Origin: Tigriopus japonicus
Lineage: Eukaryota > Arthropoda > Copepoda > Harpacticoida > Harpacticidae
DNA length: 64,000 bases
Assembly (NCBI GenBank): GCA_010645155.1
Contig: CM021320.1
Coordinates: forward strand, 4,615,071 to 4,679,070
Direction: 5' to 3'
Numbering within the stretch: position 1 is the stretch's first letter; each line of letters starts with the position of its first letter. Under the pieces are notes generated by a model. The model searched no databases. It saw only the letters and a list, made by a program, of their open reading frames with translations, and was not told the DNA's origin. Below are positions 43,819-58,200 of this stretch, piece by piece. The position numbers and the translations under genes are program-made.

Positions 43819-46800
43819 GGTAGCAGGAGAAGATGAAAGTCTTGGTTATTGCAGTAAATTTAGGAAAATATATATATTATATAAATAAAATTAGTCGCCC
43901 TTTTGCCAAACAATTCCATAACAAATTGCTATCTAACAGCACACACAAAGATAAGAAATCAAAGATGTCTCAGATGTTTTTTACTGATGTTTTAATTTCA
44001 TCAGCTAGAAAATCCACAGTGAGGCAAAATCAGAATATAACTAAGTGAAAGTAAATGAAAGAATTAAAAAAAAAATAAAGTGCTGAAAGGTCATAATTGA
44101 TAAAGATGTTGTTATGGTGGGCTCATGTTCACTTAGAAAAGAGAAGATTTCAATGTTCCCTTTATAGTGATGGTGTATAAAGCATTTACAATTATATTTT
44201 TTTAATAACCAAAAATGGTCAACATGGATCAAATTGATCATGATTATGACCCCTTTAAAGCGTTAAGATACACTTCTTGTTCAAATATGCATACATACAT
44301 TCGAAAAAAATGTTTCACCCCAATTACTCACTTAATAGAAATCATCATAAATGAAGAATGAAGAATTTTTACAAGGTAAGACTTTAAAATATATGATAAC
44401 AAGTTTTCAAGGTGCAACGGGAAAAAGTTTTGTAATAATCGCTCAAATGAAGGTTCAGGGTTTTGAAAAAAATCTTCAAACGTGAATTTCAACCTATTAT
44501 TTGATTATAGTGTCTTTTTTTAATTTGCACCCTGAACTTTCATGCCCCTTTAAAATCACCCGTTTCATTTTATCTTGCCAATATAAAAATAAGCACTATC
44601 AACCTTCAGAACCAACCTTTTGCATTTTGCCAGTTGTCAATGCCAATCAGTTCAACGCCACTGAAAATGAAGGGTCAAAAGAATGCAAATATAGCTCACT
44701 CAGATCAGGTGACTTTGTATTATCGTCCTGGTCCCAAACTTTGTGCTATTATTTACTTAGAGTTTGGAACAGGACCCAAACGCAAAAGAAAAGGACTACC
44801 TTTGGTCGCACATATTGTCTTTTCACCAACATTTATTAGTTCCTCTGAACACAGGAACCAACTCGTCTTTTTCAATACCACCACCAAGCAAACCATTCGT
44901 TTGGGGCAGTGGTCTCTCTCTTTATTCTAGGCGGTTGCATACGCGCACTACGTACGTACAGTCGTTTCAAGTTCCAACTTGCGAAGGTTGAGGGTTATAG
45001 TCTCTTAGGGTGGAGACCGCAAATTCTAGACTTCTAAAGTTAGGGACAGGTTCGATGAATTTCAAATTTGAACGAGAGACCAATCATCTTGTGGTTAAAT
45101 CATGATACAATGGGACGTCTGAGAAAACTTTGAATGGGTATTGGCCAAGAGTATGTCCTGATGTTTAGAAGTCTTTGGTGCTCAAAGTGGAGTAAAGTAA
45201 GTGAAGAAGGTAAAATTGGCCTGGAATTTCTCGACTTGGGCCGTTATGGACATCTTATTTCCCTGAGGAGGGGATCAAAGGGTGTTCAAATATTTTTGCA
45301 TTCCTCGAAATAGAAATGGAACACGAGACGTTGGAAAGCGAAATTTCAATTGCCGCTGAACAGACAACGTAAATCTAATTGACTTCAAAAGAGCCTTTGA
45401 AGAATGTTGGACAAGCTAAAAAACCTTTATTCAAACAAGCTTTAGATAAAACTCCTTTAAACCTTTCAATTCCAAGTAACTAGTAATTATTGTATAAGAT
45501 TAAATTGTTGTTGTTGTTCCATTAGAGTATCATCAAGTGTTTTGATATTGAGCATCTTTTTAGTGAATTTATGCTGAAGTAAAAGTTCTCACATCATCTG
45601 AAAGGTGCGTTGGGCAGAACCTTTTGATTAAAGTAGTAGAGAGTTTCCTTGGTCAAAGTTATCATTTAAAGGACAAAAAGGATCAATTTGAACATAAAAG
45701 CAGTATATTTTCTTCTTCATTGGAAGTCGTTAACCCGTTTTTTGGTTTCTCTTGCCAAACCTTTGAAGAGACTTGTAAACAATAAAAGTAGGATCCAGTC
45801 CAAGCTTTATATGGGAATAGCCGATGTAAGAATAATTTTTAGTGGTCGAAATTATGAACCTGCTGACACAATTTCTTTGGTACATTTAAATTTGTTGCCA
45901 TCGAAAAATCAATGCCACTCGATCCCACAACATTTTTTAATGATTGATCGTTATGAATATACTCTCTAACCACAAAACCATTTTTTGTTCTTGAAATCTC
46001 ACTTCGGTTGCGTTGAAAAATGTACGTCTCTTCATCAAGAATTCAGCATGCAACTATCCGTGAAAACGATTTAATTGCTCCCTTGAGAGCATCCTTGGAG
46101 GCAACCCTGGTTTCCACTTTCACATTTATTATCACACTCTCCAAATGGCCCAACACTTCTTCAGTTGGTGTTTTTGGGCGAGTTTGTCTTTTTCTCTTCT
46201 CTTCTATCCACAATCATCTCAGAAAACCAAATTCTCTTCCCGTTTTTTCTTCAGTGCATTTGATTGTGGGATAATATAAGCTTCTTCGAGGCTCTGCCCA
46301 AAAGTGGTTGGTTGAAAACCAGACATGCGTTTCCATTCCCAGTAAAGGGTGAGCTTAGATGTGATGCTTCATGAATACGATACAAAACCAGAAGCTCTTC
46401 TCTCTGATCTGATCCTCTTTCCTCCGTACATAAATTGACCCAAACCAGATTGGATCTTGCTCGGAAATGAACTTGGGAACCCTGAAAGATTTTTTGTGGA
46501 ACACGAAGGTTTGGTTGGATGGTGCTTCAGCGTTCCTGCTTTGCATTTTAATTTGCACATATCAGGGAATAACGACAGTGCTTAACGAGACAAAGTTGAG
46601 TTTAAAGAGGATGAAAATGATTTCCTTCTTGGACCATTCTGACACAACTCCGTGTCGAATCTCACCATGCAACATGGAAATGAATATCTCCTGAAACCTG
46701 CCAACTGGATTAAAATGAAGAGGGGGAAGAAAGTGAGCCAAACCCATTTTGTCGTTCCCATTGGAACACACATTGTCTTTCGCGTTTCCGAAGAGACCGC

Positions 46801-47540
46801 GAACAGTCATGTTCCTTCCTATTTTCATTTACTAGTTATGACGCAGGAAGGTCCAAAGCCCAACGAAAACACATCTAAAACCAACCCACTGTCTTCTGTC
46901 CAAACCAAAGGAGACGCAGAACCATTGCTGTGGACATAAAAATCTTTTAAGAAGAACAGAAATGGAAAAGCATCGTTTTTCTGCATCGTTTGGCAAGCTG
47001 GGAAGGAGACCAGAGCGGTGAAGAGAGAGGCAAGTAGACAAGCACGGTCCCTTCTTCTTCTTCTTCTCTCTCCGTGGTCCCACGAAACACAGCGATCCAA
47101 AGGAACGAACGGTGAAAAAAGAAGGGGAGACACTTTCCCGACCAACGTTGAAGTACTTAAATTAAGGTATTGTGATTCGTTCTCGGTGCAGATTTGGTCT
47201 TCATGGGAGAATAGCTATCCCGAGATGGAGTTGGGATTTTATAAATGGACCTTAAATGTTTTGATATTTAATGTAATGTCATGTTCATTGTAAGCCAATT
47301 GAAGAAACAAGCTCGGATGTTAAGTGCACCAATTCATATGGCTTGAGTATACCAAAGTATTGCATTTTGCCACCCTCGAGTACAGTCCTATTACATAAGC
47401 TGCCCTTCGAACACAGCGTACATGCAGAGACTATATTTGAGCATGGTTATTCATACTATACTTTTAGAGTATACCAAAACTAAGTCAAATTAACGGGCCT
47501 GGAGTATAAACTCGCAACAGCTGCTGTTGCAAACACAGAA
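43819..47540. other. Intergenic, no gene recognised
   Basis: AT-rich to ~46 kb, then more balanced with several overlapping frames on both strands (46.3-47.3 kb) that lack recognisable domains and contradict each other. Nothing supportable. Confidence 0.45.
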
Positions 47541-47786
47541 GGTCAGTTATTAAGGTAATATGGAAGTATAGTATAAGCACATCTGTAGAAACACAAAAGA
47601 ACCACATGAGGCGGACTAGAAGTAAACCATGCTCGACCAAGTTTTGCTACTTAGGCTGCGTTTTTCAATCACAGCTTATGTGGCGAAACTTGATCGAGCA
47701 TGGTTATTTCTACTTTGTCTCGTATGCTTCTTCTTTGTTTCCAGATATGCCTCTACTAAACTCCCAAAGTACCTCATCAACCGACC
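47541..47786. mobile_element. Foldback (hairpin) element, copy 3
   Basis: GGTCAGTTATTAAGGTAATA at the left pairs with the right end (...AGTACCTCATCAACCGACC). Arms carry more mismatches than in copies 1 and 2, so it is older. The shared core GAAACTTGATCGAGCATGGT is present. Confidence 0.8.
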
Positions 47787-49254
47787 TTATAATTGATTAA
47801 CTCAAAAAATTGCATGGGGTAACATGCATACAACCTATAAGAACCAGCACCCCTTAGACATGCTATATACAAAAATGCAAATGCTTCAGTCCCGAGTGTT
47901 ATGAATTCCGTTGACTAGCCCTAAATGTTTATTCCTTTGGTTTTTGTTGTCCATAGAACAAAGAAAGCCTTCCCCGACAAGGTGAATGTGTCCAGCTTTT
48001 TGTAAGGAGCAAGAGGTCCCTGTTGGGTAATTATTCTCATCCAGGGAAAGGAGCCAGTTTTTTTTGTCTTTATTTTTTCTCTTGTTGGCCGGGTTTGCGA
48101 CTAAAGAGGAGAGTCACTTCCAAAAGTTTTGTTTTCTTCTTGACTGGAACTGGTGGTGATGGACTTGCTAGTACATATGAAAGAGGGGAAGATGACCAGG
48201 GAGGCCTCAGGACAAAAGTATAGGCATTAGAGTTAGCTTGAAGACCAATGCATAAATGTGTTTTGACTTCTATCTTAAGGTGGAGCTAACTTTTTGAGAG
48301 TGTGAGAGAAGTAGGACCCCCAATGATTCCAAACACCCCTCTTAAGCCGTTCGTAAAAGTAAGCAGCCAGGCATATGAATCATGTGATTTCTACAAAAAC
48401 CGTGGCTTGTCGGCCAAAATCGGGTGTCAGAGGTCAGTGTCTTATGGCCTCTTTATCTGTTTCAAACCCTAAGTGGATGGGCAAAAAATTAATCCGATCC
48501 GGTGAATGATCGTCGAACTAGATCAAAGCCACATTAACCATTCTCAATGGCCGCACCTGGATCCTAAGAAGGGAAAAACCTGAACGGGATGTGGTCCATC
48601 ATTCGGCCGTTCCACCTCAAGAACCACGGAACGAGATCCTCACACATGTCGGTCTTTTCCCGCCCTTTCCTTTGAACCGCCAACGGCCACGCGAACCCCG
48701 GTTGAAGAACTCGGCGCGAGCAATGACCCGGAAGCCAGGAAGGGGAACCGGGCAGAAGAAAGCAGGGGGAAAATAATTCCATTTGGATATTTTTGCTCAT
48801 GTCAAAGCTGGATTTTCTTGCTGGTGTGGAGTGTTGCCTTTAAGTGGGAGAAAAAACAACGATCGAACCAGACGGACAGACGAACCAAAGGCGACGAGTG
48901 TGAGCAAATTGGTCCCAGAAAAGTGCTTCCAATGTCATCTTGAGAAAATGTGAGGAGGAAATTGGCAAAGGCCATAGAGAGCTATTTTTTCCTCCTCGTT
49001 GAGCCAAGGTTCTCTAACGTTGTGTTGGCCTTGATAATCTTTAATCTCCATGCATTGGGGACTTTATCAGAGCTAACTTGACAACGGAAAGTTTTCCCCT
49101 GTCCTTTGTGTCTCTTCTCACTCTCCATTTCTATGAAGTCACTCGTGCTCCAGCGCAAAATCACTCTTTTTCGGAAAAAAGAGCTGCTTAATATTCTGTG
49201 TTGACTTGTTCAAAGTTCTTGGAATGTGTTAGTGCGAGTTTTAAACCCAAAACC
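47787..49254. other. Upstream region of the Beat-like gene
   Basis: No gene recognised. The last few hundred bases must contain the promoter of the Ig gene; I see no clear TATA/Inr pair. Confidence 0.4.
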
Positions 49255-52200
49255 ATGAAACCCAGATCAACGACTAGCACCACCATGGCTCATGTGACTT
49301 TTTCTTCCATTGTGATCGTCTGTCTTCTTGTCATAGGTAAGAGGAGAATTTACACATGGATTCAATTCTCGAGTGATTTTCCCGTTTGAAATCGCTCGAA
49401 ATCCCACTTTATCTCGCTAATTGAATTCAAAACGAGCCTTCATTAGCGAACAATTCCCCAATGTTCCATGAAACCATAACTCGGGTAATATCCCATGAAA
49501 TTCGCTGCGTAAAATCGGTCTCGCGTTTTCGACTTCAATACATCACGATCGACGATTAACAACTCGGCCAGCGATGGTGATGTTGTCGTTGTCGTCCCTT
49601 TATGGCATTATTATTGTTGTTGTTTTGACTTCCACCGGGTTTGATGAATCGCTCACGAGCAAGTGATGACAACTGAGAATTCATTATCAGGCCCGATTCT
49701 GACTCATTCATGAGCGACCTCGCCGAATTTAGAGCAATCGAATGAATCGAGTTTGGGAAGTTTTATTTTTACGACTCATGGCTCAAGGAGTGGTGTCAAG
49801 TATTGTCGAATACAAAATCTTGTTTCTATGGACCTCTCCAAGAAAGTCTAGACCCGTTAAGGCAAGACGGTGGTGGTCATAAAGCAGGGCGTGAAAGTTT
49901 ATATCCCTCGAATCATGACATCTTGCCCAGAACAGTTCTAAGAAGAACGAAAAGTGCCTTGGTCTTCTTCTATTTTCCGTAATTTCCCGACCATCGACAA
50001 GAGTCTTGAATGTCCTGTCTTCCAAGTTTTACTTTTGCCAAATACCCATTAACATGTTTTAACCAACAAGTTTCGTAAGAATTATTCGGAGATTGGTTGA
50101 AGTCAACCAACAAGGACTTAGTGAATGAATCCTTTGCATTATTGAATGTAAAGCGTGTGCGGCAATTATCCCTTGAATCATGACTCAACGTTGGTCGGGT
50201 GAGTTCTTGCAATGGTTGAGCATTCCCCTCGATTTTGGAGGCAATATCTTAACTCGGAATTGGAGAAGGGGGAGAAAAGACAGAAGAAGAAGCTCTTGGG
50301 ACAGGAGAGCAATGAGAAACAATTGGAATTGACATGACAGCCCGGGTTCATGATCTGGGAACAATTTTACGAGGCTTTGGACTAATCGCAATCCCTCGGC
50401 TAACTTTAGCCATTTTCCATTCCAACAATCCGTAGTCCACGATAAACAACACTCCAATTCATGTTCATTTCATGGCAGGATGCATGGAGTGTGTGGCGAA
50501 TAATTGCATCTTTCAGTTCACGCTTGCCTGATTAAAATGAGAAATACCTGGCACCGCCTGCCCCATCATTAAGGCTGATTAACTCCAATAAACCTCCGAG
50601 TGTGAAATCCATCTCCATTCAACTCCAACCTACCAAACGAGACCTCCAGAATCAGCGGGTATTTTTGACTCCCATCGTCGCACACTCCATTCCATCCTGC
50701 TTTGTGACTTGGTCGTTGGCAGACAGGAAATCAGATGTCAAAATTCCCCTTCAATGTGTAGTCCACAAACGAGTCGAGCACAACAATAGCGAGCACTTGC
50801 ATTGCATTGACGCTGTGAACTTTCAGTACACCTCATCGTACTGGAGTGAATTGAGCGGGATCTCGAATTTTGGAACTATTGAAGGATTTCGGAAAAGTCT
50901 GCCCTTGAGCTCTTAACTAGTTCACATTTGGTTCCACCCCCTTCACTCAAATCCGCCTATCACCACCTTGAAATACTTGACGGTGTATGTATGTAGTTAG
51001 GAACGAAACTTGTCCTCAAGCCATTGTCATAATGATAGAGTAAGGTCGACATGAAATGGCTGGGTTCTCCCCCTCAAATATGCCACAACTCACTTTTGTA
51101 GCAAAGTCTCCATCTAAAACCGCTTTCACACGAGCTCTGAAGCGCTGATGCTCGTAATGTGAGATTAGCTCGGGATTAGTGTCCAGTACGATGTTTTTAT
51201 TCGCAATATCGATCAAATAGGACAAGTTTGCTCATGCCAATCAAAATTGCGCATATTGTACTTTTTCCATGGATGTTGGGCCAACATTTCACATGCTGAT
51301 TATAGATTTCTTCCTCCTCTTGGTCGTTTGCGTGCGGATCATTGTCAAGGTTCATCGAATCTTCGATTGGTTTTCGCCGACCATCTATTGAAACCCTCTC
51401 GCCCTCTTTGAGTCTATAAAGGAGGAAGGGTGGAAATGGGATGGTTTCCACCCTCTGTGTATTGGTGAGCCTCATGCGAGTATCGGGATCAGCTGATTTG
51501 GGTTGACGACATCCCTCCTGTGGGGATTTGAGAAAGGGTCCCAGTACAATGGAGATCCACTTGACTGACAGATGATGAGCCACTCCTCATGATGGATGAT
51601 TCCTAAAATACGTTCCAATCGTGCATCTTCAGAACTTGAAAGCGAACGGGAATTGAGATATTTCATAGCTTTTGGCCAGAATTGATGTTCGTATAGCCGT
51701 GACCATTCTCAGAGTTGAAACATCTTCGACGGCAATATTTCATTGGGGTTGTTGTTATCTGGTGTTTTGCTTCATTTCAAAACGCATGGACTCTTCATAA
51801 ATCAGTGGATTGGACTTCTTGAGAAATGAGATTCGCTCCTCTCAAGTTTGATCGCGTTCTTAATAATGTGTAGAACAGGATCGCAATGGATGTTTCGTGT
51901 GCCCTAGATTAAGGGCATTGCGATGAGGGTTAGGGGGCGGGGCCATGCAGTCTGTTTTTCCTCGTCCTCATCAATAATGGCCATGGAGAGGGGTCATTGT
52001 TGGAAAATGGATCCGAGTTCATTGTGATAGCATTTGATAATCTGTCTTGTTGTTCTTTTCCCAATCCAAGAGAGGAAACGAGAGACCCGCTCGGATCCAT
52101 CAGCCTTTAAACGGAAGCTCGAGACAAACTCCTTCACTCTATACACAGAGCGTCCAGCCTTGTCTAGGATGAACCTTCTGGAACATCAACCCTTAACACA

Positions 52201-55200
52201 TCATCCCTTTCCTCGTCAAAGCCCTTTATGCTCGAAAGAAAAGTGTCTCTCAATTCATTGTATATCATAATCAGAGAAGGCAAAGAAATGAGGTAGAAAT
52301 TGTTTTTCAAAGCCTCGCCAATGCGAGTGAAATACACTTCCAGTAGGGATGATGTCCTTATCGCATTGCCACCAGTTTTGTTCATGATTGCCTGCTTCTC
52401 CCGTCGTCCTAGTATTCACTGATCGATATGTCTGGTTCCTTACTCCCCATACACATACACACACCACCAGAAGATATATTGTACCCTCTAAAATAAACCC
52501 TCAAACAACCCCATCACACACGGCACTTTTCCCCAAGGGGCTTGTAGCCATAGCATTCCATCTCAGCACCGAAATAGATCCACTCACCGTGCACGATTGA
52601 GTGTTAAAAATGTACTCTGTAGCCACGAAACTTCATTTAAAGACGGACAAAGTTCCTTTAATTTTTTTGGCACTACTCTTTGTGAATCAGTGCTTTATTA
52701 TGTGGAGAGGGGTTAAGATAGGGGGTCGTGAACTGAAAATGGAAGAAAATTGCATGCAATTCATTAGCCCTGTCATTGGTGGTTCACAAAAGGAAACATT
52801 AACATTCGAACGGAGAAGAAAGGCGAGGGTGGTGAGTTCGCTTCCGTGTTCCATGTTCCAATATCCAATCCTTGTTTTGTTTGTTTACGATCGACTCCTC
52901 TTGACGACCAAAGTGCCTGGATCAGATCGAATGCGCCAAAGCAGGTGTAATGACTCTCTGATAGGGATCGTTCAGTGGTTGTTGGTTTGCCACCCGTGTT
53001 CCGTGGTTCCATGTTGACAGAGACGACCCACGAGGATGACGACAAGAAATGATTTCTCTCTTGGATGAGCTTCATGTGTGGTAAGCAAGAGTAATGAGAG
53101 TTCACTGAACGACCGACGCCATTGCCATCCAGATTGCACATGACACAACCAACATATGTACAAAAGGTGCATTTTTTGAGGTTTTTGGATCTCATTACGT
53201 GTTCCCTGAGTAATGGAAGGGGAACATGGAAGAACATATTGGTCGGTGAATCACTTTCGACGACGAGGACAGGTACGAGAATCAGGGATGATGATTCAGA
53301 TGTTTGGGAGTCGGGGTTATTCAATTAACTGGAACTCCCAGAAGGTTTGGAACAATCACATTTATGGACCATACCAGCGACATTCACGTAAAATGTTGGC
53401 CATCAATTTTCCTGGAGCTAGGTGAAGTGGCTCAAAAATGGCATGCAATAAACTCATTTCTAGTTCCGACCGTCGGCATCTAAGAGCTTGACGAATATGC
53501 TCATCCACTCTTGCATACTTATTTCACACTTGCTTTCCTTGCTTTTGGCCCTGTTGATTGTTCTTGCTCCGCTAAAGAAGCAAATTATTTTCCCTTGTTT
53601 ATTTGACGATTGGCCACCCATGCCGTCATAGAAATAGATAGAGGGGTCATAAACAGAACAAACATAAAAAGCCTTGTTTATGGTTTGCTAACCAAATTTG
53701 TAAAAAGGCTCTTTACCTTGAGAAAATTGAAACATCTTGTTATAAATGTGTTTGATGATGTTTTGTAAGGAAAATTTAATAAAGAAATTGCCTTTTGATT
53801 TATTTCAATCATGGTTTACTCCTACACTTTCTTTTAAATCTTGTACCTATATGTGATTCAAACTGGAAAATGAAAACGGTTGTAAGTTTGGCTAGCTGAA
53901 ATGAAAAAAATGATCATTTTAATTTTTGGTTTCAATGTCAAAAGAGTCCATCCACTCTTTTCATCTCTATGAATTGCCTGTAGAGCCAGGAACGCCTTTC
54001 TTGGATCATGTTGTTCCAATCCTAGGCAAGAAAGAAAGAAAGCCCAGGAAAATAATGTGACTTAAAATGACGGGTTAGAGAGGTAGAGAGGTAGAGAGGC
54101 CCGGCAAAAAGTGATTTTGATTGCAGATCAAATTGCAGGGCAGGACTTCCTTCTCCCTTTTATGTGGTCTCCACTACGTCAACATGATTTGTCATGTACA
54201 CCTTTAATCTGTAGCATTACTTCCACAACAAGTCAGTCGAGGAGAATGTAGAAATCTAGAGCGCCCCAAATCCCATGATGTGCTTGTACACAAAAAAACG
54301 ACAACGACTGATTTTAGGTAGAGGTTTTACATCCGTACCCATTGCTAGATGGATGCTGCTCAATTTGGTTAATGGAGTCCTCTTCAGCTATTCGCCAGAT
54401 TTCCATTAAATTTGTCCAGTAAATCACCGTTTTGCCGCAGTATCGAATATATCTGAGAGATCCAATTTGGTTAGGGCTGCCCAAAAGGGTGCCCTAAAGC
54501 AGGATAAATCCTTGATGCATTACCCCAAAGTTTGACCCACTTTGAGTCATATTTATTGGAGCAAAAACCGCTCAATTCAATTCTCGCTTCGAGCTAAATA
54601 CTGCGAACAGAGGTAGATAGAGTGATGCAATGTCGACAAACCCTTGACAATAATCGACATTTGCGACAGGTGTGTGAATAATTTAGGCGTCAATTTGTGT
54701 CGTTTGTCACTTGGATGACAACTTGATTTGACAGATGGGAACAATTTGACAATCTTGTCCCATCAAGGAGCCAAGAAGCCAATCCAAACTCAAGACAAAA
54801 AATGGCTGTAACTCGTTGGTTCCACATTAGTCCAACAAGGTAAAGATGCCAAGGCCATTCAGAAGTGGGTGTGTCCATAAATGCCTCGTTTCTTCGCTAA
54901 TGGCTCATGATTACTGTGGTTTTCCGTGACTTGTCGCTGTTAATTCCCGGGGCCCGAAATATCCAAGGTGGAATTCATGTCCTGGCCAACAAACATTCCT
55001 CGACACATTCCTCATTGGTGTCCTCGACAAAAGCGAACCGTTCGTTTTCATCTACCATTTGCATATCTAATGGAGGGAACACGACATTGGTTCGCTACAT
55101 AGTATTATAATGTGAGCTAGCAGATGTGGCTCACTCACCTTTTTTTCGAACGACTTTCGAGAGAAATTGAAAGCCTGTCAATACTTGACTCTCGCTATTA

Positions 55201-58200
55201 AGAGAGAGGGGTTTGGTCATGAAACCGTGTTTCAAAGGTGGTAATTACCTCTCTTCAATGAGTCACGGCATCCCTGGTTGAACACGATGCAAAAAGGGGA
55301 AAAAAGAAGAACGGTTTCAAACTGGGTAATTGCTATTATTCCTGAAGAGCGGGGGAGAAAAATCGCTTTCATTTGCCGAAAAGTCAGATGAAAGTTTTCC
55401 TGTGCAGAAATGTCTCTGAGTGAATCTCTCCGTCCAATCCGAAAAGTTTTCCGTTTTTTTCCGAGGCTAATTAGGCGTTGGTCTCTCAATTTGTGGGTAA
55501 TTTCATTTTCATTTTCCAGATTCGAGTTTTGCTCTTCAAATGAGATCCGTGGATATTCCTCGTTTCCCAACTTCGAGCTCCACGATAAGACTGGTGTGTA
55601 ATTATGAACTCGGACCAGATCGACTTTATTCCGTCAAATGGTACAAAGATGGAAGCGAATTCTATAGGTGAGTGTTTCAAAAAGGAGCTTTAAACCTTTA
55701 TAGCCTTTGTATGTGAAGGAATGAGGAAGTTGACGTCGATTCTTTACGTTTCAGATATGTTCCCAAGGATACTCCACCCTCTCAATACTTCAATGTTCCT
55801 TCTGTTCTCGTTGATGTGAGTTTAAACGAAAACTTTTTTCCCTAACAAGAACTTTTCTTTCCCCCTGAGGTTTTCTTTTCAATTTTGACAAGATTGTACA
55901 AAAACTTGGCGTCTTGTTGCTCGATGAACAGTCGAAACCTTCAATCCCAAGTGGACAGCTTCGATGGACGCAAATTCAATTCACGTCATTTGAATCTTTC
56001 CAGCAAGATCAATCCAATGATCGAGAAGTGGTTCTTCGAGAGATTTCTCTACTTTCCTCGGGGATTTACACTTGCGAAGCCAGTTCTGAGGCGCCCAGGT
56101 TCAAGACCATAAGTGGCCAAGGCCATATGAAGGTCATTGACCTGCCTGATAGCCAACCAATCCTCACTGGGGGCAGTCCCAAAGGTTATCGAGTGGGCGA
56201 ATGGATGGACGTGAACTGCACCTCTCCCAATTCCCGACCTCCCGCTCAATTGAAGTGGTACATCAACAACGAAATGGTAATTCTAGGCATTTTATTCAAT
56301 GTGAAGCTCCTACATGTTAATTGTTCAATATCTAACCGAGGCCGGGAACTTCATATTTTAGCTACCAAAATGGCCCTAATTTGAGAGGGTACAACATAAA
56401 ATTGTTCCTTCGATTTCAGGTGGATCCGAGGTACATCATTCAGTTGCCGCCTTTCAAAAGTCATGCGGGCTTATATACTTCCACTTTGCGGCTCCGATTC
56501 CAATTGAAGCGACACCACTTCATTCACGGACATGTGACCGTGAAATGCACTTCCACAATTTACACGGAATACTTCGAGTCCAGTCAGCTTTATCTTCCTG
56601 GGTTAGGCTTGGGCGAGAAGGCTTTAGAGAGCCGAACAAACGGTAAGACCTCTCGATTTGTGGACAGGGAGTACCATTCCTAAGAACAGCAAAACGCTCT
56701 TGTTTAATTTTTATTTATTTGCTTTTCTTTTCTTTTTAAAAGAAAAATAGGGTTGTTTGTTTATTTCCTTTTTGAAATCTTCTTAATCTTTCTAATTCTC
56801 TAGCGGATTATTTTTCCTGGGCTTTTGAATTGTTTTTTCAAATGCGAGATTACTTTTTCTGATTTACTTTTTCTTCACTGATTTGATATACAGTTGATAA
56901 ACTTTGTGCATGTCACTTGTTGGCTCTATTCTGGGTTTAAGCTTGAATCCTTCTTGGCTTCAGCTTGTACCTTTGGGGTTTATCTCTACTTAAATTTGTT
57001 TTTGTTTTGACAGATATTTGATCAATCCACAGCACATTTTATTCTTCTTCTTTTCCATTATATACTTAAAAATCAAGAAGCTGGAAGCAGGAAATTCATG
57101 ATTTCAATGACTTTACTGCTATTGAATCAGTACTAATTCTACTCACGGACCATGCCAATTGCACGATTTTCTAGACTTACCGAAATTTAAGAAATCAGGC
57201 TCCGTCCTTAATAGACTTGCCTCATGTCCATCTTTTTGGAGGTCCAGTGAACTAAATCATGGCGAGAGAGCTCAGTGTAATCTTTAGCACAACTAAACTA
57301 AGGACTGAAGAGTGAAGGTAGCACAACAGTGAGCATGAAGAGGGTGGATGGCGTGGAAAGAAGGGCTGGGTCCTCTTGATGTTGAACTCCCCATGGGTTT
57401 TTGTCAACTAAGAAGGCCACTCCAAACGCCGAACAGACCAGGGGAAGATTCCCTGGACTGTCATAAACAAGTCCAAAAAATGGTACAAGCATTACAACTA
57501 ATTTCAAAGCGACCTTTTCTTTCAAGATTAGCCGACAGGGGGTCCTTTTCTATACGATTACCAACTCTTCTCATGCTATCAATTTATGAACGTGGATGTG
57601 AATTGCTTCTTCAATCGTTCACCAGTGGTCTGGCTTTGTTTTTTTGCTTCTTCGATAAAAAGATCTCAATGTTAAAGAGCTCACAATCCGTCGATTCCGT
57701 ACGCTTTGGAGTACTACGTACGTACCCGCACATCCACATGGCATGGCATATGAAAGAGCCTCCCTTCTTTCCAGACTTTTAGATGCAAATTGCGTGAGAT
57801 TGAAACATTTCTCGTTTCGAAACGGCCACAGAATGGCAAACATGAATACACCCTCCCCTCCCACCTCGCTCAGAAGTAGAAAAGTTGCCGGTGAACCCTC
57901 GCACATTTCGTACATGGTACGGCAAGACTCGTTACTTCCTATAGCGTTTGCTTTAAAGTACTGATTGTCTCAAGAGTAGCAATATTTCCATTTCAAGAAT
58001 TAAGCATGAGAAATAGACTGAAATTGTGAAACTTCAATAAGGTAAAATACAATAATTTTTTTTTCTATTCCATTGAAAACATCCTGTAAATTCCTTTCAA
58101 CATTTTTAACCAAAAAATCATTCCATGAAATCTATCGGAAGACACTAATGGAATGAGGATGAACTAAAGCAGAATGCTTTTTAAGCATATTTTGGAGTAA

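Noticed and set aside
45688..46274. Two successive plus-strand frames of 93 and 84 codons
   Set aside because: No domain or family resemblance and no phase-compatible splice sites between them.
46355..47293. Dense overlapping frames on both strands
   Set aside because: Mutually exclusive frames without domains; typical of balanced-composition non-coding DNA.
51197..51666. Overlapping minus-strand frames
   Set aside because: Two frames overlap each other, lack domains and have no splice logic.
52773..53324. 183-codon minus-strand frame in the Beat intron
   Set aside because: No recognisable domain, no signal peptide, competing long frames on the plus strand, and no convincing start; probably chance in a more GC-balanced stretch.
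55914..56003. Upstream extension of Beat exon 4
   Set aside because: The open frame continues upstream, but the CTTTCCAG acceptor at 56003 gives the family's expected Ig spacing and phase with exon 3.
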